64,000 nt of DNA from Flagellimonas beolgyonensis (lineage in GTDB: Bacteria; Bacteroidota; Bacteroidia; Flavobacteriales; Flavobacteriaceae). The notes under the pieces are model-generated. The model searched no databases, was not told the DNA's origin, and saw nothing but the letters and a program-made list of their open reading frames with translations. Below are positions 26,626-35,609 of this stretch, in pieces. Made by a program: the position numbers and the translations under genes. Where the stretch lies: contig NZ_RZMY01000013.1 of the NCBI RefSeq assembly GCF_003992615.1, positions 38,188 through 102,187 on the forward strand, read 5' to 3'. Within the stretch, counting starts at the first letter, position 1, and every line of letters starts with the position of its first letter.

Positions 26626-27192
26626 ATGGCAAATACTTCCGATATTAGAAAGGGGTTGTGCATTCGATACAACCACGATATCTACAAGATTGTAGAATTT
26701 CTTCATGTAAAACCTGGCAAAGGACCTGCATTTGTGCGCACCAAATTGAAAAGTGTGACCACAGGCAAGGTGATCGACAATACGTTTTCCGCAGGTCATA
26801 AAATTGAAGATGTACGTGTTGAGACCCGATCGTACCAATATCTGTATCCGGAAGGGGATACGTTCCATTTCATGAACACAGATGACTACAACCAGATTTC
26901 CCTTCAAAAGGATGCACTGGATGCACCCGATCTTTTGAAAGAAGGTGAAGTGGTGACCATCATCTTCAATGCTGAGGACAACAGCCCGCTTTCCGTGGAA
27001 ATGCCTGCCAGCGTTGTTTTGGAAGTAACCCATACCGAACCTGGCGTAAAAGGAAATACGGCTACCAATGCCACAAAACCAGCTACCGTAGAGACTGGGG
27101 CACGAATCAATGTGCCACTTTTCATAAATGAAGGCGATAAAATCAAGATCGATACGGAGAAGGGTGCCTATTTGGAACGCGCAAAAGAATAG
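26626..27192 (+). CDS. efp: elongation factor P
   Basis: Relieves ribosome stalling at polyproline. 188 residues in the three-domain EF-P layout. Domain I is an SH3-like KOW (ADTSDI-type start; the loop KPGKGPAFVRTKL carries the modified-residue position, here Lys), and the two OB domains end in ARINVPLFINEGDKIKIDTEKGAYLERA. It lies 4 bases after lpxA, so it is part of the lipid A operon, an arrangement typical of flavobacteria. Confidence 0.95.
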   Translation: MANTSDIRKGLCIRYNHDIYKIVEFLHVKPGKGPAFVRTKLKSVTTGKVIDNTFSAGHKIEDVRVETRSYQYLYPEGDTFHFMNTDDYNQISLQKDALDAPDLLKEGEVVTIIFNAEDNSPLSVEMPASVVLEVTHTEPGVKGNTATNATKPATVETGARINVPLFINEGDKIKIDTEKGAYLERAKE

Positions 27193-27197
27193 TTTCA

Positions 27198-28133
27198 ATG
27201 AAATTTCCCAAAGCCCATACATTAAAGGAGATCGCGGAAATCATTGGTTCCGAATTCGTGGGGAGTGATGTCTTTCCCGTTTTCGGCATGAATGAGATCC
27301 ATGTGGTAGAGGAGGGCGATATTGTTTTTGTGGACCATCCCAAATACTACGACAAGGCCCTGAACTCGAGGGCCACTGTTATTCTTATTAATAAGAAGGT
27401 AGACTGTCCGGAAGGTAAGGCATTGTTGATTTCGGATGATCCATTTCGTGATTTCAATAAATTGACCCGGCATTTTAAACCTTTTCAAAGTGCTAACGGT
27501 AGCATTTCGGATACGGCTAAAATAGGGGAAGGAACAATTATCCAGCCCAATGTTTTTATTGGCAACCACGTAAAGATCGGTAAGCATTGTGTGATCCATC
27601 CCAACGTCACCATTTATGATGGTTGTGAAATTGGGGATCATGTCACCATCCATTCGAATACCGTTTTGGGAGCCGATGCCTTTTACTACAAAAATCGTCC
27701 TGAGGGATTTGACAAATTGCTTTCAGGTGGAAATGTGGTCATTGAAAACCATGTGGATATTGGTGCCTCCTGCACCATTGACCGTGGTGTTACGGGGGCC
27801 ACAACCATTAAGGAAGGATCAAAACTGGACAATCAGATCCAAGTAGGGCACGATACTATTATTGGCAAAAAATGTTTGATCGCCTCCCATACGGGCATAG
27901 CAGGTTGTGTGGTCATCGAGGATGAAGTGACTCTTTGGGGCCAGGTAGGCATTATCAGTGGTGTGACCATAGGAAAAAAAGCAGTGGTTTTGGCCCAGTC
28001 CGGAATTTCAAAATCCCTTGAAGGAGGAAAAACCTATTTTGGCAGCCCTGCAGAAGAGGCGAGGGAAAAGCTCAAACAAATGGCTTCGGTCAAACAAATC
28101 CCGCAAATCCTACAAAAACTGAAAAAGAATTAA
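27198..28133 (+). CDS. LpxD-like N-acyltransferase (second copy)
   Basis: 311 residues, same fold as LpxD: an N-terminal domain (KEIAEIIGSEFVGSD, IVFVDHPKYYDKA) and hexapeptide repeats with the catalytic-type His region QIQVGHDTIIGKKCLIASHTGIAG. It is shorter than the lpxD at 23405 and diverged, with a C-terminal end lacking the long helix. It lies 5 bases after efp. It may acylate a different sugar nucleotide, or add a second lipid A chain type; which copy makes the main lipid A is not clear from sequence. Confidence 0.85.
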   Translation: MKFPKAHTLKEIAEIIGSEFVGSDVFPVFGMNEIHVVEEGDIVFVDHPKYYDKALNSRATVILINKKVDCPEGKALLISDDPFRDFNKLTRHFKPFQSANGSISDTAKIGEGTIIQPNVFIGNHVKIGKHCVIHPNVTIYDGCEIGDHVTIHSNTVLGADAFYYKNRPEGFDKLLSGGNVVIENHVDIGASCTIDRGVTGATTIKEGSKLDNQIQVGHDTIIGKKCLIASHTGIAGCVVIEDEVTLWGQVGIISGVTIGKKAVVLAQSGISKSLEGGKTYFGSPAEEAREKLKQMASVKQIPQILQKLKKN

Positions 28134-28164
28134 AAAATCAATAGATAAAAACACGAGTAAACCA

Positions 28165-28172
28165 TATTTTTG
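28165..28172 (+). promoter_or_regulatory. promoter -7 box of sucD
   Basis: TATTTTTG, an exact TAnnTTTG match 21 bases before the ATG. Confidence 0.6.
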
Positions 28173-28193
28173 CACCTATATTAAGTTAAACCT

Positions 28194-29066
28194 ATGAGCG
28201 TCTTAGTAAACAAAGATTCAAAAATAATTGTACAAGGATTTACCGGTAGTGAAGGAACCTTTCATGCCGAGCAAATGATTGAATATGGAACCAACGTGGT
28301 TGGAGGTGTTACCCCTGGAAAAGGGGGACAAGAACATCTTGGAAAACCTGTTTTTAATACCGTTGAAGATGCGGTAAAGGCTGTTGGGGCAGATACCACG
28401 ATTATTTTTGTGCCGCCCGCGTTTGCTGCAGATGCCATCATGGAAGCAGCCAGTGCCGGTATCAAGGTGATCATTACCATTACCGAGGGTATTCCCGTTG
28501 CCGATATGGTGAAAGCTTACGATTATATAAAAGATAAGGACTGTACCTTGATCGGACCCAACTGTCCTGGGGTAATTACGCCAGGAGAGGCCAAAGTGGG
28601 CATCATGCCTGGGTTTGTCTTCAAAAAAGGACATGTTGGTATCGTTTCCAAGTCTGGAACATTGACCTACGAAGCAGCCGACCAAGTGGTTCGTCAAGGA
28701 TTGGGTATTACAACCGCCATCGGTATAGGTGGGGATCCCATTATCGGGACCACGACCAAGAAAGCAGTGGAGTTGTTGATCAACGATCCAGAAACAGAAT
28801 GTGTGGTGATGATCGGGGAAATCGGTGGACAGTTGGAAGCTGAGGCTGCTAGATGGTACAAAGCCAGCGGCAGTAAAAAACCCATTGTTGGGTTTATTGC
28901 CGGGGAAACCGCACCGGCCGGTCGTACCATGGGTCACGCAGGCGCCATTGTAGGCGGTAGCGATGACACCGCACAGGCCAAAAAAAGAATCATGCGCGAA
29001 TGCGGCATCCACGTGGTGGATTCTCCAGCAGAAATTGGCGCAAAAGTGAAAGAAGTGGTTGGATAA
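28194..29066 (+). CDS. sucD: succinyl-CoA synthetase alpha subunit
   Basis: Citric acid cycle enzyme; makes ATP or GTP from succinyl-CoA with the beta subunit SucC, which is not adjacent here. 290 residues: CoA-binding Rossmann region ([20 protein letters not shown]), [20 protein letters not shown], and the phospho-histidine in [13 protein letters not shown]. It has its own promoter and terminator, so it is monocistronic. Confidence 0.96.
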   Translation: MSVLVNKDSKIIVQGFTGSEGTFHAEQMIEYGTNVVGGVTPGKGGQEHLGKPVFNTVEDAVKAVGADTTIIFVPPAFAADAIMEAASAGIKVIITITEGIPVADMVKAYDYIKDKDCTLIGPNCPGVITPGEAKVGIMPGFVFKKGHVGIVSKSGTLTYEAADQVVRQGLGITTAIGIGGDPIIGTTTKKAVELLINDPETECVVMIGEIGGQLEAEAARWYKASGSKKPIVGFIAGETAPAGRTMGHAGAIVGGSDDTAQAKKRIMRECGIHVVDSPAEIGAKVKEVVG

Positions 29067-29086
29067 CCAACCGTTAAATCTATTCT

Positions 29087-29115
29087 AAATCCCGTTTTTT
29101 AGCGGGATTTTTTTT
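29087..29115 (+). terminator. rho-independent terminator after sucD
   Basis: AAATCCCG (29087-29094) pairs with CGGGATTT (29103-29110), followed by a T run to 29115. Confidence 0.8.
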
Positions 29116-29137
29116 CGTCTAAACCTAAAACAACAAC

Positions 29138-29145
29138 TATATTTG
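29138..29145 (+). promoter_or_regulatory. promoter -7 box of fabG
   Basis: TATATTTG, exact consensus, 29 bases before the ATG. Confidence 0.6.
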
Positions 29146-29174
29146 GTAGATAACCATTCAAACAAACGCATCTT

Positions 29175-29924
29175 ATGAAACTTTTGGAAGGGAAAAATGT
29201 AATTATAACAGGAGCAAGTAGGGGAATTGGCAAGGGCATTGCCGAAGTTTTCGCAAAACATGGAGCCAATGTGGCCTTTACCTACAGTTCCAGTGAAGCA
29301 CCGGCCTTGGAATTGGAAAAGGAATTGACGGGAATGGGTGTAAAAGCCAAGGCATATAAGAGCAACGCAGCCAGCTATGAAGATTCAGAGGCATTGGTGG
29401 CCAAGGTTTTGGAAGATTTTGATGGAAGAATCGACGTATTGATCAATAATGCAGGAATTACAAAAGATAATTTATTGATGCGAATGGGCGAGGAGGATTT
29501 CGATACTGTAATTGAAATCAACCTGAAGTCGGTTTTCAATATGACCAAAGCCGTGCAACGTACCATGTTGAAGCAACGTAAGGGCTCTATCATCAACATG
29601 AGCAGTGTGGTGGGCGTAAAGGGCAACGCCGGACAAACCAACTATGCGGCTTCCAAAGCCGGTATGATAGGTTTTACCAAATCCGTGGCACTGGAACTCG
29701 GTTCACGAAATATTCGTTGCAATGCAATTGCGCCCGGTTTCATTGAAACCGAAATGACCGATAAATTGGATGAGAAGACCGTTCAAGGTTGGAGGGATGC
29801 CATTCCATTAAAACGCGGTGGTACTCCTGAAGATGTCGCCAATGCATGTTTGTATTTGGCTTCCGATCTTTCAGACTATGTTACAGGACAGGTATTGAAT
29901 GTTGATGGAGGCATGCTAACATAG
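29175..29924 (+). CDS. fabG: 3-oxoacyl-ACP reductase FabG
   Basis: NADPH-dependent ketoreductase of fatty acid synthesis. 249 residues: cofactor motif TGASRGIGKG, NNAGIT, catalytic Ser in INMSSVVG, YxxxK in YAASKAG, and FabG-like features (DNLLMRMGEEDFD, the C-terminal VDGGM). Followed by the VWA gene 5 bases later. Confidence 0.94.
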   Translation: MKLLEGKNVIITGASRGIGKGIAEVFAKHGANVAFTYSSSEAPALELEKELTGMGVKAKAYKSNAASYEDSEALVAKVLEDFDGRIDVLINNAGITKDNLLMRMGEEDFDTVIEINLKSVFNMTKAVQRTMLKQRKGSIINMSSVVGVKGNAGQTNYAASKAGMIGFTKSVALELGSRNIRCNAIAPGFIETEMTDKLDEKTVQGWRDAIPLKRGGTPEDVANACLYLASDLSDYVTGQVLNVDGGMLT

Positions 29925-29929
29925 AATGT

Positions 29930-31957
29930 ATGGAGATGCGCACGGTTTTACTTATTATTCTTTCTGCCGTTGCCGCACTCAGCCTAGTTTTTTATCAGTA
30001 TTTTTTTAAGAATCCCAGAAAGGGTTCTTTGAATATTATTTTGGCCACAATACGGTTTTTAACCCTATTTTGTGGCCTTTTGCTTTTGGTCAACCCCAAA
30101 TTCGTTGATCGGGATTATTATGTCGAAAAGGCCAAACTTATTTTTTTGGTTGATGATTCGGAATCTCTGCAGACGACTATTTCAAAAGAATCACTTACAA
30201 ATACCATTAATCAATTCAAGGATAATGGCGAATTGACTGATCGATTCAATATTGATCAATATGCCTTTGGGGCTGCCATTGAGGCGACCGATAGCCTTAC
30301 CCTTGCTCAACGGAGCACGGATATCGCCAATGCGTTGTCCACCATTGATCAAATTTATTTGAAGGGCAATAATGTCGTAGTGTTGCTCACTGATGGCAAC
30401 TCAACGTATGGAAGGGATTACGAGTACCTTAACCTGAATCCTTCACTAACGGTATTTCCCGTGGTAGTTGGGGATACCACCCAATATGAGGATGTATCCA
30501 TCGGCCTGGTCAATAGCAATACGTATGCATTCTTAAGGAACAAATTTCCAATTGAAGCCACCATCAATTACAGGGGCAATACTGCAATACGTTCGTCTGT
30601 TGCCGTAGCAGTGGATGGTAAAACGGTTCATAGGGAACAAATTACACTCAGCCCATCAGTCAACAGCAAAACAATGTCCATTGTTACCGAAGCTACCAGT
30701 GTGGGCATTAAGAACATCAAGATTTCGGTGGTTGCCCTGGAAAATGAAAGGAACACCGCAAACAACACCAAAGAAACGGCCATTGAGGTGATTGATGAGA
30801 AAACAGATGTGGTCATTGTTTCCGATATGCTACATCCGGATATAGGAGCCTTAAAAAAATCAATTGAGAGCAATGAGCAACGTTCCGTAACCATCATAAA
30901 ACCCAGTGAAATCAATACACGGGCCGATGCCGACCTTGTTTTGCTATACCAGCCCAACCGTAATTTTTCCAATGTGTATGACATGCTAAAAAAATCGGGG
31001 TTGAACTATTTCACCATTACCGGAAGCAAAACGGATTGGAACTTCTTAAACCGTGCCCAACAACGATTTTTTCAAACGGGCAGCAGTCAATCCGAAGAAA
31101 TAGTGCCTGTGTTGAATAACGCTTTTGGCATTTTCGGCTTGGGTGATTTTAATCTGGACAACTATCCGCCACTTATAGGAAGCTTAGGTGATTTGGAATT
31201 GAAAGTAAACAATGAGACCATTCTATTTCAGCAAATACGTGGCGTTGGTCTGAACAAACCCCTATTTTCGATACTAACGGAAGGCAAACATAAGGAAGCC
31301 GTGTTGTTCGGGGAAAATATTTGGCGTTGGAGGGCACAGACCTTTCGCAACGATCAAAGTTTTAAGCGTTTCGATGATTTTATGGGCAACTTGATGGTAT
31401 ATCTGGGGTCCGACAATCAGAGAAGTAGGCTCGAATTGGAATACCCTGCAGTTTTTGACAATGCAGGGATGGCAAAAATCAGGGCTTCCTACTTTGACGA
31501 AAGTTACCAGTTCGATTCCAAAGCCAATCTCTCCATAACCGTGAATGGCCCAAACGATTTCAGGAGAGAATATCCCATGCTTTTAAAAGGCAGTTATTTC
31601 GAAGTGGATCTCAGTGATTTAACTTCCGGATCGTATCAATTTACAGTTTCCGAAGGTCAATCGAACACGAAACGTTCCGGGTCTTTCAGGATTTTGGATT
31701 TTAATCCCGAACTGCAGCAAACTGCTTCGGATTATCGAAAGCTTGACCGCTTGGCACAAAAAACAGGAGGCCGAATCACCTACTTGGATTCTTTGACAGA
31801 ACTTGAAACAGCTCTTGGTTCATCAAAACAATTTGTACCCATCCAAAAGAGCAGGGAGAATGTTGTATCTTTAATAGATTTCCGAATTTTACTCGGATTG
31901 ATGGCCATAACACTCGCTTTGGAATGGTTCATCAGAAAATATAACGGATTAATTTAA
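29930..31957 (+). CDS. VWA-domain membrane protein
   Basis: 675 residues. Two N-terminal membrane helices (about 5-25, 35-55) are followed by a von Willebrand A domain whose MIDAS motif DxSxS is in FLVDDSESL, with LLTDGNSTYG supplying the second loop. Beta-sandwich-like extracytoplasmic repeats follow, and a C-terminal helix (about 652-672) re-anchors it. The architecture resembles the membrane protein found near batA-like operons in Bacteroidota, but no batABCD genes are adjacent. Probable envelope-stress or surface-complex role; function not established. Confidence 0.72.
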   Translation: MEMRTVLLIILSAVAALSLVFYQYFFKNPRKGSLNIILATIRFLTLFCGLLLLVNPKFVDRDYYVEKAKLIFLVDDSESLQTTISKESLTNTINQFKDNGELTDRFNIDQYAFGAAIEATDSLTLAQRSTDIANALSTIDQIYLKGNNVVVLLTDGNSTYGRDYEYLNLNPSLTVFPVVVGDTTQYEDVSIGLVNSNTYAFLRNKFPIEATINYRGNTAIRSSVAVAVDGKTVHREQITLSPSVNSKTMSIVTEATSVGIKNIKISVVALENERNTANNTKETAIEVIDEKTDVVIVSDMLHPDIGALKKSIESNEQRSVTIIKPSEINTRADADLVLLYQPNRNFSNVYDMLKKSGLNYFTITGSKTDWNFLNRAQQRFFQTGSSQSEEIVPVLNNAFGIFGLGDFNLDNYPPLIGSLGDLELKVNNETILFQQIRGVGLNKPLFSILTEGKHKEAVLFGENIWRWRAQTFRNDQSFKRFDDFMGNLMVYLGSDNQRSRLELEYPAVFDNAGMAKIRASYFDESYQFDSKANLSITVNGPNDFRREYPMLLKGSYFEVDLSDLTSGSYQFTVSEGQSNTKRSGSFRILDFNPELQQTASDYRKLDRLAQKTGGRITYLDSLTELETALGSSKQFVPIQKSRENVVSLIDFRILLGLMAITLALEWFIRKYNGLI

Positions 31958-31969
31958 AACAAAATACAA

Positions 31970-32785
31970 ATGGACAGATTACCCAAAATTGCGTTGCCAG
32001 CAGTGGCAGCAGTCATTTTTTTAATCATTTTAATATCAAAATCAGCGGTCACCATTGGCTCTGGTGAGGCAGGCGTGCTCTATAGGACCTTCGGAGGAGG
32101 TGTGGTCACGGATGAACCACCATTGGGCGAAGGCTTTCAGTTGGTCGCCCCATGGAACCGAGTCTATATTTATGAAGTACGACAGCAGGAAAAGTTGGAA
32201 AAAATGAACGTACTTTCATCAAACGGACTGGATATTAAGTTGGAAGCATCGGTTTGGTTTCAGCCCAAATACGCTGAGCTTGGTAAACTGCACCAAGAAA
32301 AAAGTGAACAATACATTGACCGTGTTTTACTGCCTGCCATACGTTCCGCAGCGCGTAGCGTGGTTGGGCGATACACTCCGGAACAATTATACTCCAGTAA
32401 GCGGGACGCCATTCAACAGGAGATATTTGAGGAAACACAAAAAATTTTAAATGACCAATACATCCAATTGAACGAGGTTTTGGTTCGGGACGTTACTTTG
32501 CCACCCACAATCAAAGATGCCATCGAGCGCAAACTGAAACAAGAACAGGAATCCTTGGAATATGAGTTTCGATTGGTAACAGCGGAGAAAGAAGCAGAAA
32601 AAGTGCGAATTGAAGCGCAAGGTAAAGCAGATGCAAACCGCATTTTGAGTGCCTCGTTAACGGACAAAATATTGCAAGACAAAGGAATAGATGCCACCTT
32701 AAAGCTTGCTGAATCACCCAACACGAAGATTGTAGTTGTGGGCTCCGGCAATGATGGATTGCCATTGATTTTGGGAAATAACTAA
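31970..32785 (+). CDS. SPFH/prohibitin family membrane protein
   Basis: 271 residues: N-terminal membrane helix (about 8-28), SPFH domain (VTIGSGEAGVLYRTFGGGVV through SAARSVVGRYTPEQLYSSKR), then a coiled coil rich in Glu and Lys (EYEFRLVTAEKEAEKVRIEAQGKA). Prohibitin-like proteins form membrane ring scaffolds that guard FtsH-type proteases. It lies 12 bases after the VWA gene. Confidence 0.88.
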   Translation: MDRLPKIALPAVAAVIFLIILISKSAVTIGSGEAGVLYRTFGGGVVTDEPPLGEGFQLVAPWNRVYIYEVRQQEKLEKMNVLSSNGLDIKLEASVWFQPKYAELGKLHQEKSEQYIDRVLLPAIRSAARSVVGRYTPEQLYSSKRDAIQQEIFEETQKILNDQYIQLNEVLVRDVTLPPTIKDAIERKLKQEQESLEYEFRLVTAEKEAEKVRIEAQGKADANRILSASLTDKILQDKGIDATLKLAESPNTKIVVVGSGNDGLPLILGNN

Positions 32786-32796
32786 ATTCCCCTTTT

Positions 32797-32823
32797 TTGA
32801 TAAAAAAATATGTGCTACTTTTG
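32797..32823 (+). promoter_or_regulatory. promoter of the his operon
   Basis: -33 TTG (32797-32799, in a T-rich run) and -7 TACTTTTG (32816-32823), both matching the Bacteroidota consensus at 19-base spacing. Transcription would start about 32829-32831, on the leader peptide ATG. Confidence 0.7.
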
Positions 32824-32830
32824 AAGCGTT

Positions 32831-32887
32831 ATGAGAAAAACAAACGTACATCACCATCATTTTTATCCTTGCCCTCAAGCGAGATAG
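32831..32887 (+). CDS. hisL: his operon leader peptide
   Basis: 18 residues: MRKTNVHHHHFYPCPQAR. Four consecutive His codons (32849-32860) let the ribosome sense charged tRNA-His; this is the classic attenuation leader. The product itself is not expected to act. Confidence 0.85.
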   Translation: MRKTNVHHHHFYPCPQAR

Positions 32888-32952
32888 AAATGTATTGTTG
32901 TATATAAAATATATTCTAACCCGTTTGAGAAATCAAGCGGGTTTTGTTTTTT
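32874..32952 (+). terminator. his attenuator: mutually exclusive antiterminator and terminator
   Basis: Terminator: 11-base stem AACCCGTTTGA/TCAAGCGGGTT (32918-32928, 32933-32943; one G-U pair) with GAAA loop, then TTGTTTTTT. Antiterminator: CTCAAGCG at 32874-32881, at the end of the leader peptide, pairs over eight bases (one wobble) with CGTTTGAG at 32922-32929, which breaks the terminator stem. Stalling at the His codons leaves 32874-32881 free and lets transcription into hisG continue; a ribosome at the stop codon covers it and the terminator forms. Confidence 0.8.
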
Positions 32953-32988
32953 AGGTCCATTTGGTTTTTCAGACAGAAACTTTCAACA

Positions 32989-33846
32989 ATGACAAAAATT
33001 AGAATTGCTGTACAAAAGAGCGGACGTTTAAACGAGGATTCCCTTCAAATCCTAAAAGATTGTGGCATTTCCATCGACAATGGAAGGGATCAATTAAAGG
33101 CCACGGCCCGTAATTTCCCCATGGAAGTCTTTTATTTGCGAAACGGGGACATCCCCCAATACCTTCGTGATGGGGTAGTGGACATCGCCATTATCGGCGA
33201 AAATGTATTGGTGGAAAAGGGAAAGGACATCACTGTGGCCGAAAAACTCAATTTTTCCAGATGTAGGGTTTCCTTGGCTGTACCGAAAAATGTAAAGTAT
33301 ACCTCTGTAAAGGATTTTGAAGGAAAAAAAATAGCCACCTCGTATCCCAATACGGTCAACGAATACCTAAAATCCCAGGGTGTCACGGCTGATTTGCACT
33401 TGATCAACGGATCGGTGGAGATTGCCCCGAACATTGGATTGGCTTTTGGCATCTGCGATATCGTTTCCAGTGGCAGCACCTTATTCAAAAACAATTTGAA
33501 GGAAGTCGAAGTCATCCTGAAAAGTGAAGCGGTATTGGCGGTTTCCCCAAAAATTTCCGAGGAGCGCAAAGAAATATTAAAAAAGATCCAGTTTCGAATT
33601 CAATCGGTACTTCAGGCCCGCCAAAATAAATATGTGTTGATGAACGCTCCGAACGAAAAACTGGATAAGATCATTTCCATTCTACCGGGAATGCGTAGCC
33701 CCACCGTTTTACCGTTGGCAGAAGAGGGTTGGAGTTCGGTGCACACGGTGATCAACAGGGATACCTTTTGGGAGGTCATCGACGAGTTGAAACAGGCAGG
33801 TGCCGAAGGTATCTTGGTATGTCCCATTGAAAAAATGGTTTTGTAA
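32989..33846 (+). CDS. hisG: ATP phosphoribosyltransferase (long form)
   Basis: First step of histidine synthesis: ATP + PRPP to phosphoribosyl-ATP. 285 residues, the long form with a C-terminal ACT-like regulatory domain (about 205-285, ending GILVCPIEKMVL) that binds histidine for feedback inhibition. Family motifs IAVQKSGRLNEDSLQIL, PMEVFYLRNGDIPQYL and VSSGSTL are visible. The start 32989 skips a frame extension overlapping the attenuator. Confidence 0.94.
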   Translation: MTKIRIAVQKSGRLNEDSLQILKDCGISIDNGRDQLKATARNFPMEVFYLRNGDIPQYLRDGVVDIAIIGENVLVEKGKDITVAEKLNFSRCRVSLAVPKNVKYTSVKDFEGKKIATSYPNTVNEYLKSQGVTADLHLINGSVEIAPNIGLAFGICDIVSSGSTLFKNNLKEVEVILKSEAVLAVSPKISEERKEILKKIQFRIQSVLQARQNKYVLMNAPNEKLDKIISILPGMRSPTVLPLAEEGWSSVHTVINRDTFWEVIDELKQAGAEGILVCPIEKMVL

Positions 33847-33849
33847 AAA

Positions 33850-34287
33850 ATGGAAACAAGATTTTCAGTGGGATGGATTCCAGAAACAAAGTTGAAATCC
33901 ATACTGAATTTGGTGTATCTGCTGAATGAAGAACGAGTATCAATGGAGCTATTGCAAAATCGATTGGAATCAATGATCCCAATGGGCTATAAATGTATTG
34001 GGGTTTATAATGAAGAAGAATTAATTGGTATTTGTGGTGTTTGGGAACTCAACAAACTATATGCAGGAAAGCATTTGGAAGCAGACAATGTTATCATTTC
34101 ACCTGAATACCAAGGCAAAGGAATTGGAAAACTAATGATGGAGTTTCTTGATGAGTATGCCGTAAAAATAGGCTGTGAAACTGCCGAGGTCAATTGTTAC
34201 ATAAAGAACGAAAAAGGAAAAAGGTTCTGGGAAAACCAAGGTTATGAAGCACTTGGATATCATATGATCAAAAAAATTCAACCATGA
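33850..34287 (+). CDS. GNAT family N-acetyltransferase (in his operon)
   Basis: 145 residues with the acetyl-CoA loop YQGKGIGKLMMEFLDEYA (motif A, about 95-112) and the usual beta-strand/helix pattern around it; NEKGKRFWENQGYEALG is motif B. It sits 3 bases after hisG and overlaps hisD by 4, so it is cotranscribed with histidine genes. Substrate unknown. Confidence 0.85.
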   Translation: METRFSVGWIPETKLKSILNLVYLLNEERVSMELLQNRLESMIPMGYKCIGVYNEEELIGICGVWELNKLYAGKHLEADNVIISPEYQGKGIGKLMMEFLDEYAVKIGCETAEVNCYIKNEKGKRFWENQGYEALGYHMIKKIQP

Positions 34288-35576
34288 ACAAGATCTACAA
34301 CCCGACTCAACAAGAATGGGAGGAAATACTTAGGCGTCCGACACAGTCGGTTTCTGATATTGAAGGAACAGTAGACACCATTTTTAATGAAGTGAAGACC
34401 GGCGGAGACGTAATCGTCAAAAAATATACGACCGAATTTGATGGAGCCATTTTGGATGAGCTTTTGGTTTGCCCGGAAGAAATTGCGGCTGCGTCCAAAG
34501 CAGTATCCGATGATTTAAAAAAGGCCATACAATTGGCCAAATCCAATATTGAAAAGTTTCACGCTGCCCAAAAAACAACTAGGTTGGAGGTGGAAACTCA
34601 ACCAGGAGTGCAATGCTGGCAAGAAAAACGACCCATTCAAAAAGTGGGACTATACATTCCGGGAGGAACCGCTCCCTTATTTTCCACTATTTTAATGTTG
34701 GCCATTCCTGCTAAGCTGGCGGGGTGCAACAAGGTTATTTTGTGTACTCCACCAAATCAATTTGGTGAAGTAAATCCTGCTATTTTGTATGCGGCCCAGC
34801 TTTGTGGAGTCACCCAGATTTTTAAAGTGGGCGGTATTCAGGCCATAGCAGGCATGACATTCGGAACGGAAAGTATTCCCAAGGTGTACAAAATCTTCGG
34901 GCCAGGAAACCAATATGTGACCGTGGCAAAACAATTGGCCACTAAGTATGGGGTTGCCATTGATATGCCAGCCGGCCCTAGTGAATTGTTGGTGGTCGCG
35001 GACGAAACCGCCAACCCTGCATTTGTGGCGTCCGATCTGTTGAGCCAATCGGAACATGGGGTGGATAGTCAGGTGATTTTGGTATCCACTTCAGAATCCC
35101 TTATTGATGATGTGGAAAAGGAAATCAACAAACAGATCAAGAAATTGCCACGTGCTGCCATTGCTGAAAAATCCATGGCCAACAGTAGGCTGATTTTGGT
35201 GGAAAATGACCAACAGGCAATTGACCTGATCAACGAATATGGCCCGGAGCATTTTATTGTCTGCATGCAGAATGAGGCATTTTATGTGAAGCACATCCAA
35301 AATGCCGGCTCTGTTTTTATAGGCAATTATACCCCAGAAAGTGCAGGTGACTATGCTTCTGGAACCAATCACACACTGCCGACCAATGGCTATGCCAAGC
35401 AATATAGTGGTGTTAATCTGGACAGTTTCATGAAGAGCATGACGTTTCAGAAAATTTCGGAAAACGGGATGAAAAATATCGGGAATGCGATTGAGTTGAT
35501 GGCGGAAGCCGAAGGATTACAAGCCCACAAAAATGCTGTTACCTTGAGATTGAACAGTATAAAAAAACAAGAATAG
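34284..35576 (+). CDS. hisD: histidinol dehydrogenase
   Basis: Last two oxidations, histidinol to histidine, NAD- and zinc-dependent. 430 residues with the family motifs GLYIPGGTAPLFSTILM, GPGNQYVTVAK, DMPAGPSELLVVAD and the active-site region LLSQSEHGVDSQ. Overlaps the GNAT gene by four bases (ATGA). Confidence 0.96.
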   Translation: MNKIYNPTQQEWEEILRRPTQSVSDIEGTVDTIFNEVKTGGDVIVKKYTTEFDGAILDELLVCPEEIAAASKAVSDDLKKAIQLAKSNIEKFHAAQKTTRLEVETQPGVQCWQEKRPIQKVGLYIPGGTAPLFSTILMLAIPAKLAGCNKVILCTPPNQFGEVNPAILYAAQLCGVTQIFKVGGIQAIAGMTFGTESIPKVYKIFGPGNQYVTVAKQLATKYGVAIDMPAGPSELLVVADETANPAFVASDLLSQSEHGVDSQVILVSTSESLIDDVEKEINKQIKKLPRAAIAEKSMANSRLILVENDQQAIDLINEYGPEHFIVCMQNEAFYVKHIQNAGSVFIGNYTPESAGDYASGTNHTLPTNGYAKQYSGVNLDSFMKSMTFQKISENGMKNIGNAIELMAEAEGLQAHKNAVTLRLNSIKKQE

Positions 35577-35578
35577 TG

Positions 35579-35602
35579 TCAAGTCGAGCGCAGTCGAGAC
35601 TT
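35579..35602. repeat. short dyad repeat between hisD and hisC
   Basis: AAGTC (35581-35585) and GACTT (35598-35602) form a small inverted repeat around GAGCGCAGTCGA. The word GTCGAGCGCAGTCGAGAC is of a type I remember as dispersed in flavobacterial genomes; only one copy is seen here. Confidence 0.4.
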
Positions 35603-35609
35603 TAAGGAT

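Noticed and set aside
26608..27222. 204-codon open frame on the minus strand opposite efp
   Set aside because: It fully covers the conserved efp gene and has no recognisable motif or promoter.
28218..29012. 264-codon open frame on the minus strand opposite sucD
   Set aside because: It lies wholly within the conserved sucD gene; it has no family features and reflects the codon use of the opposite strand.
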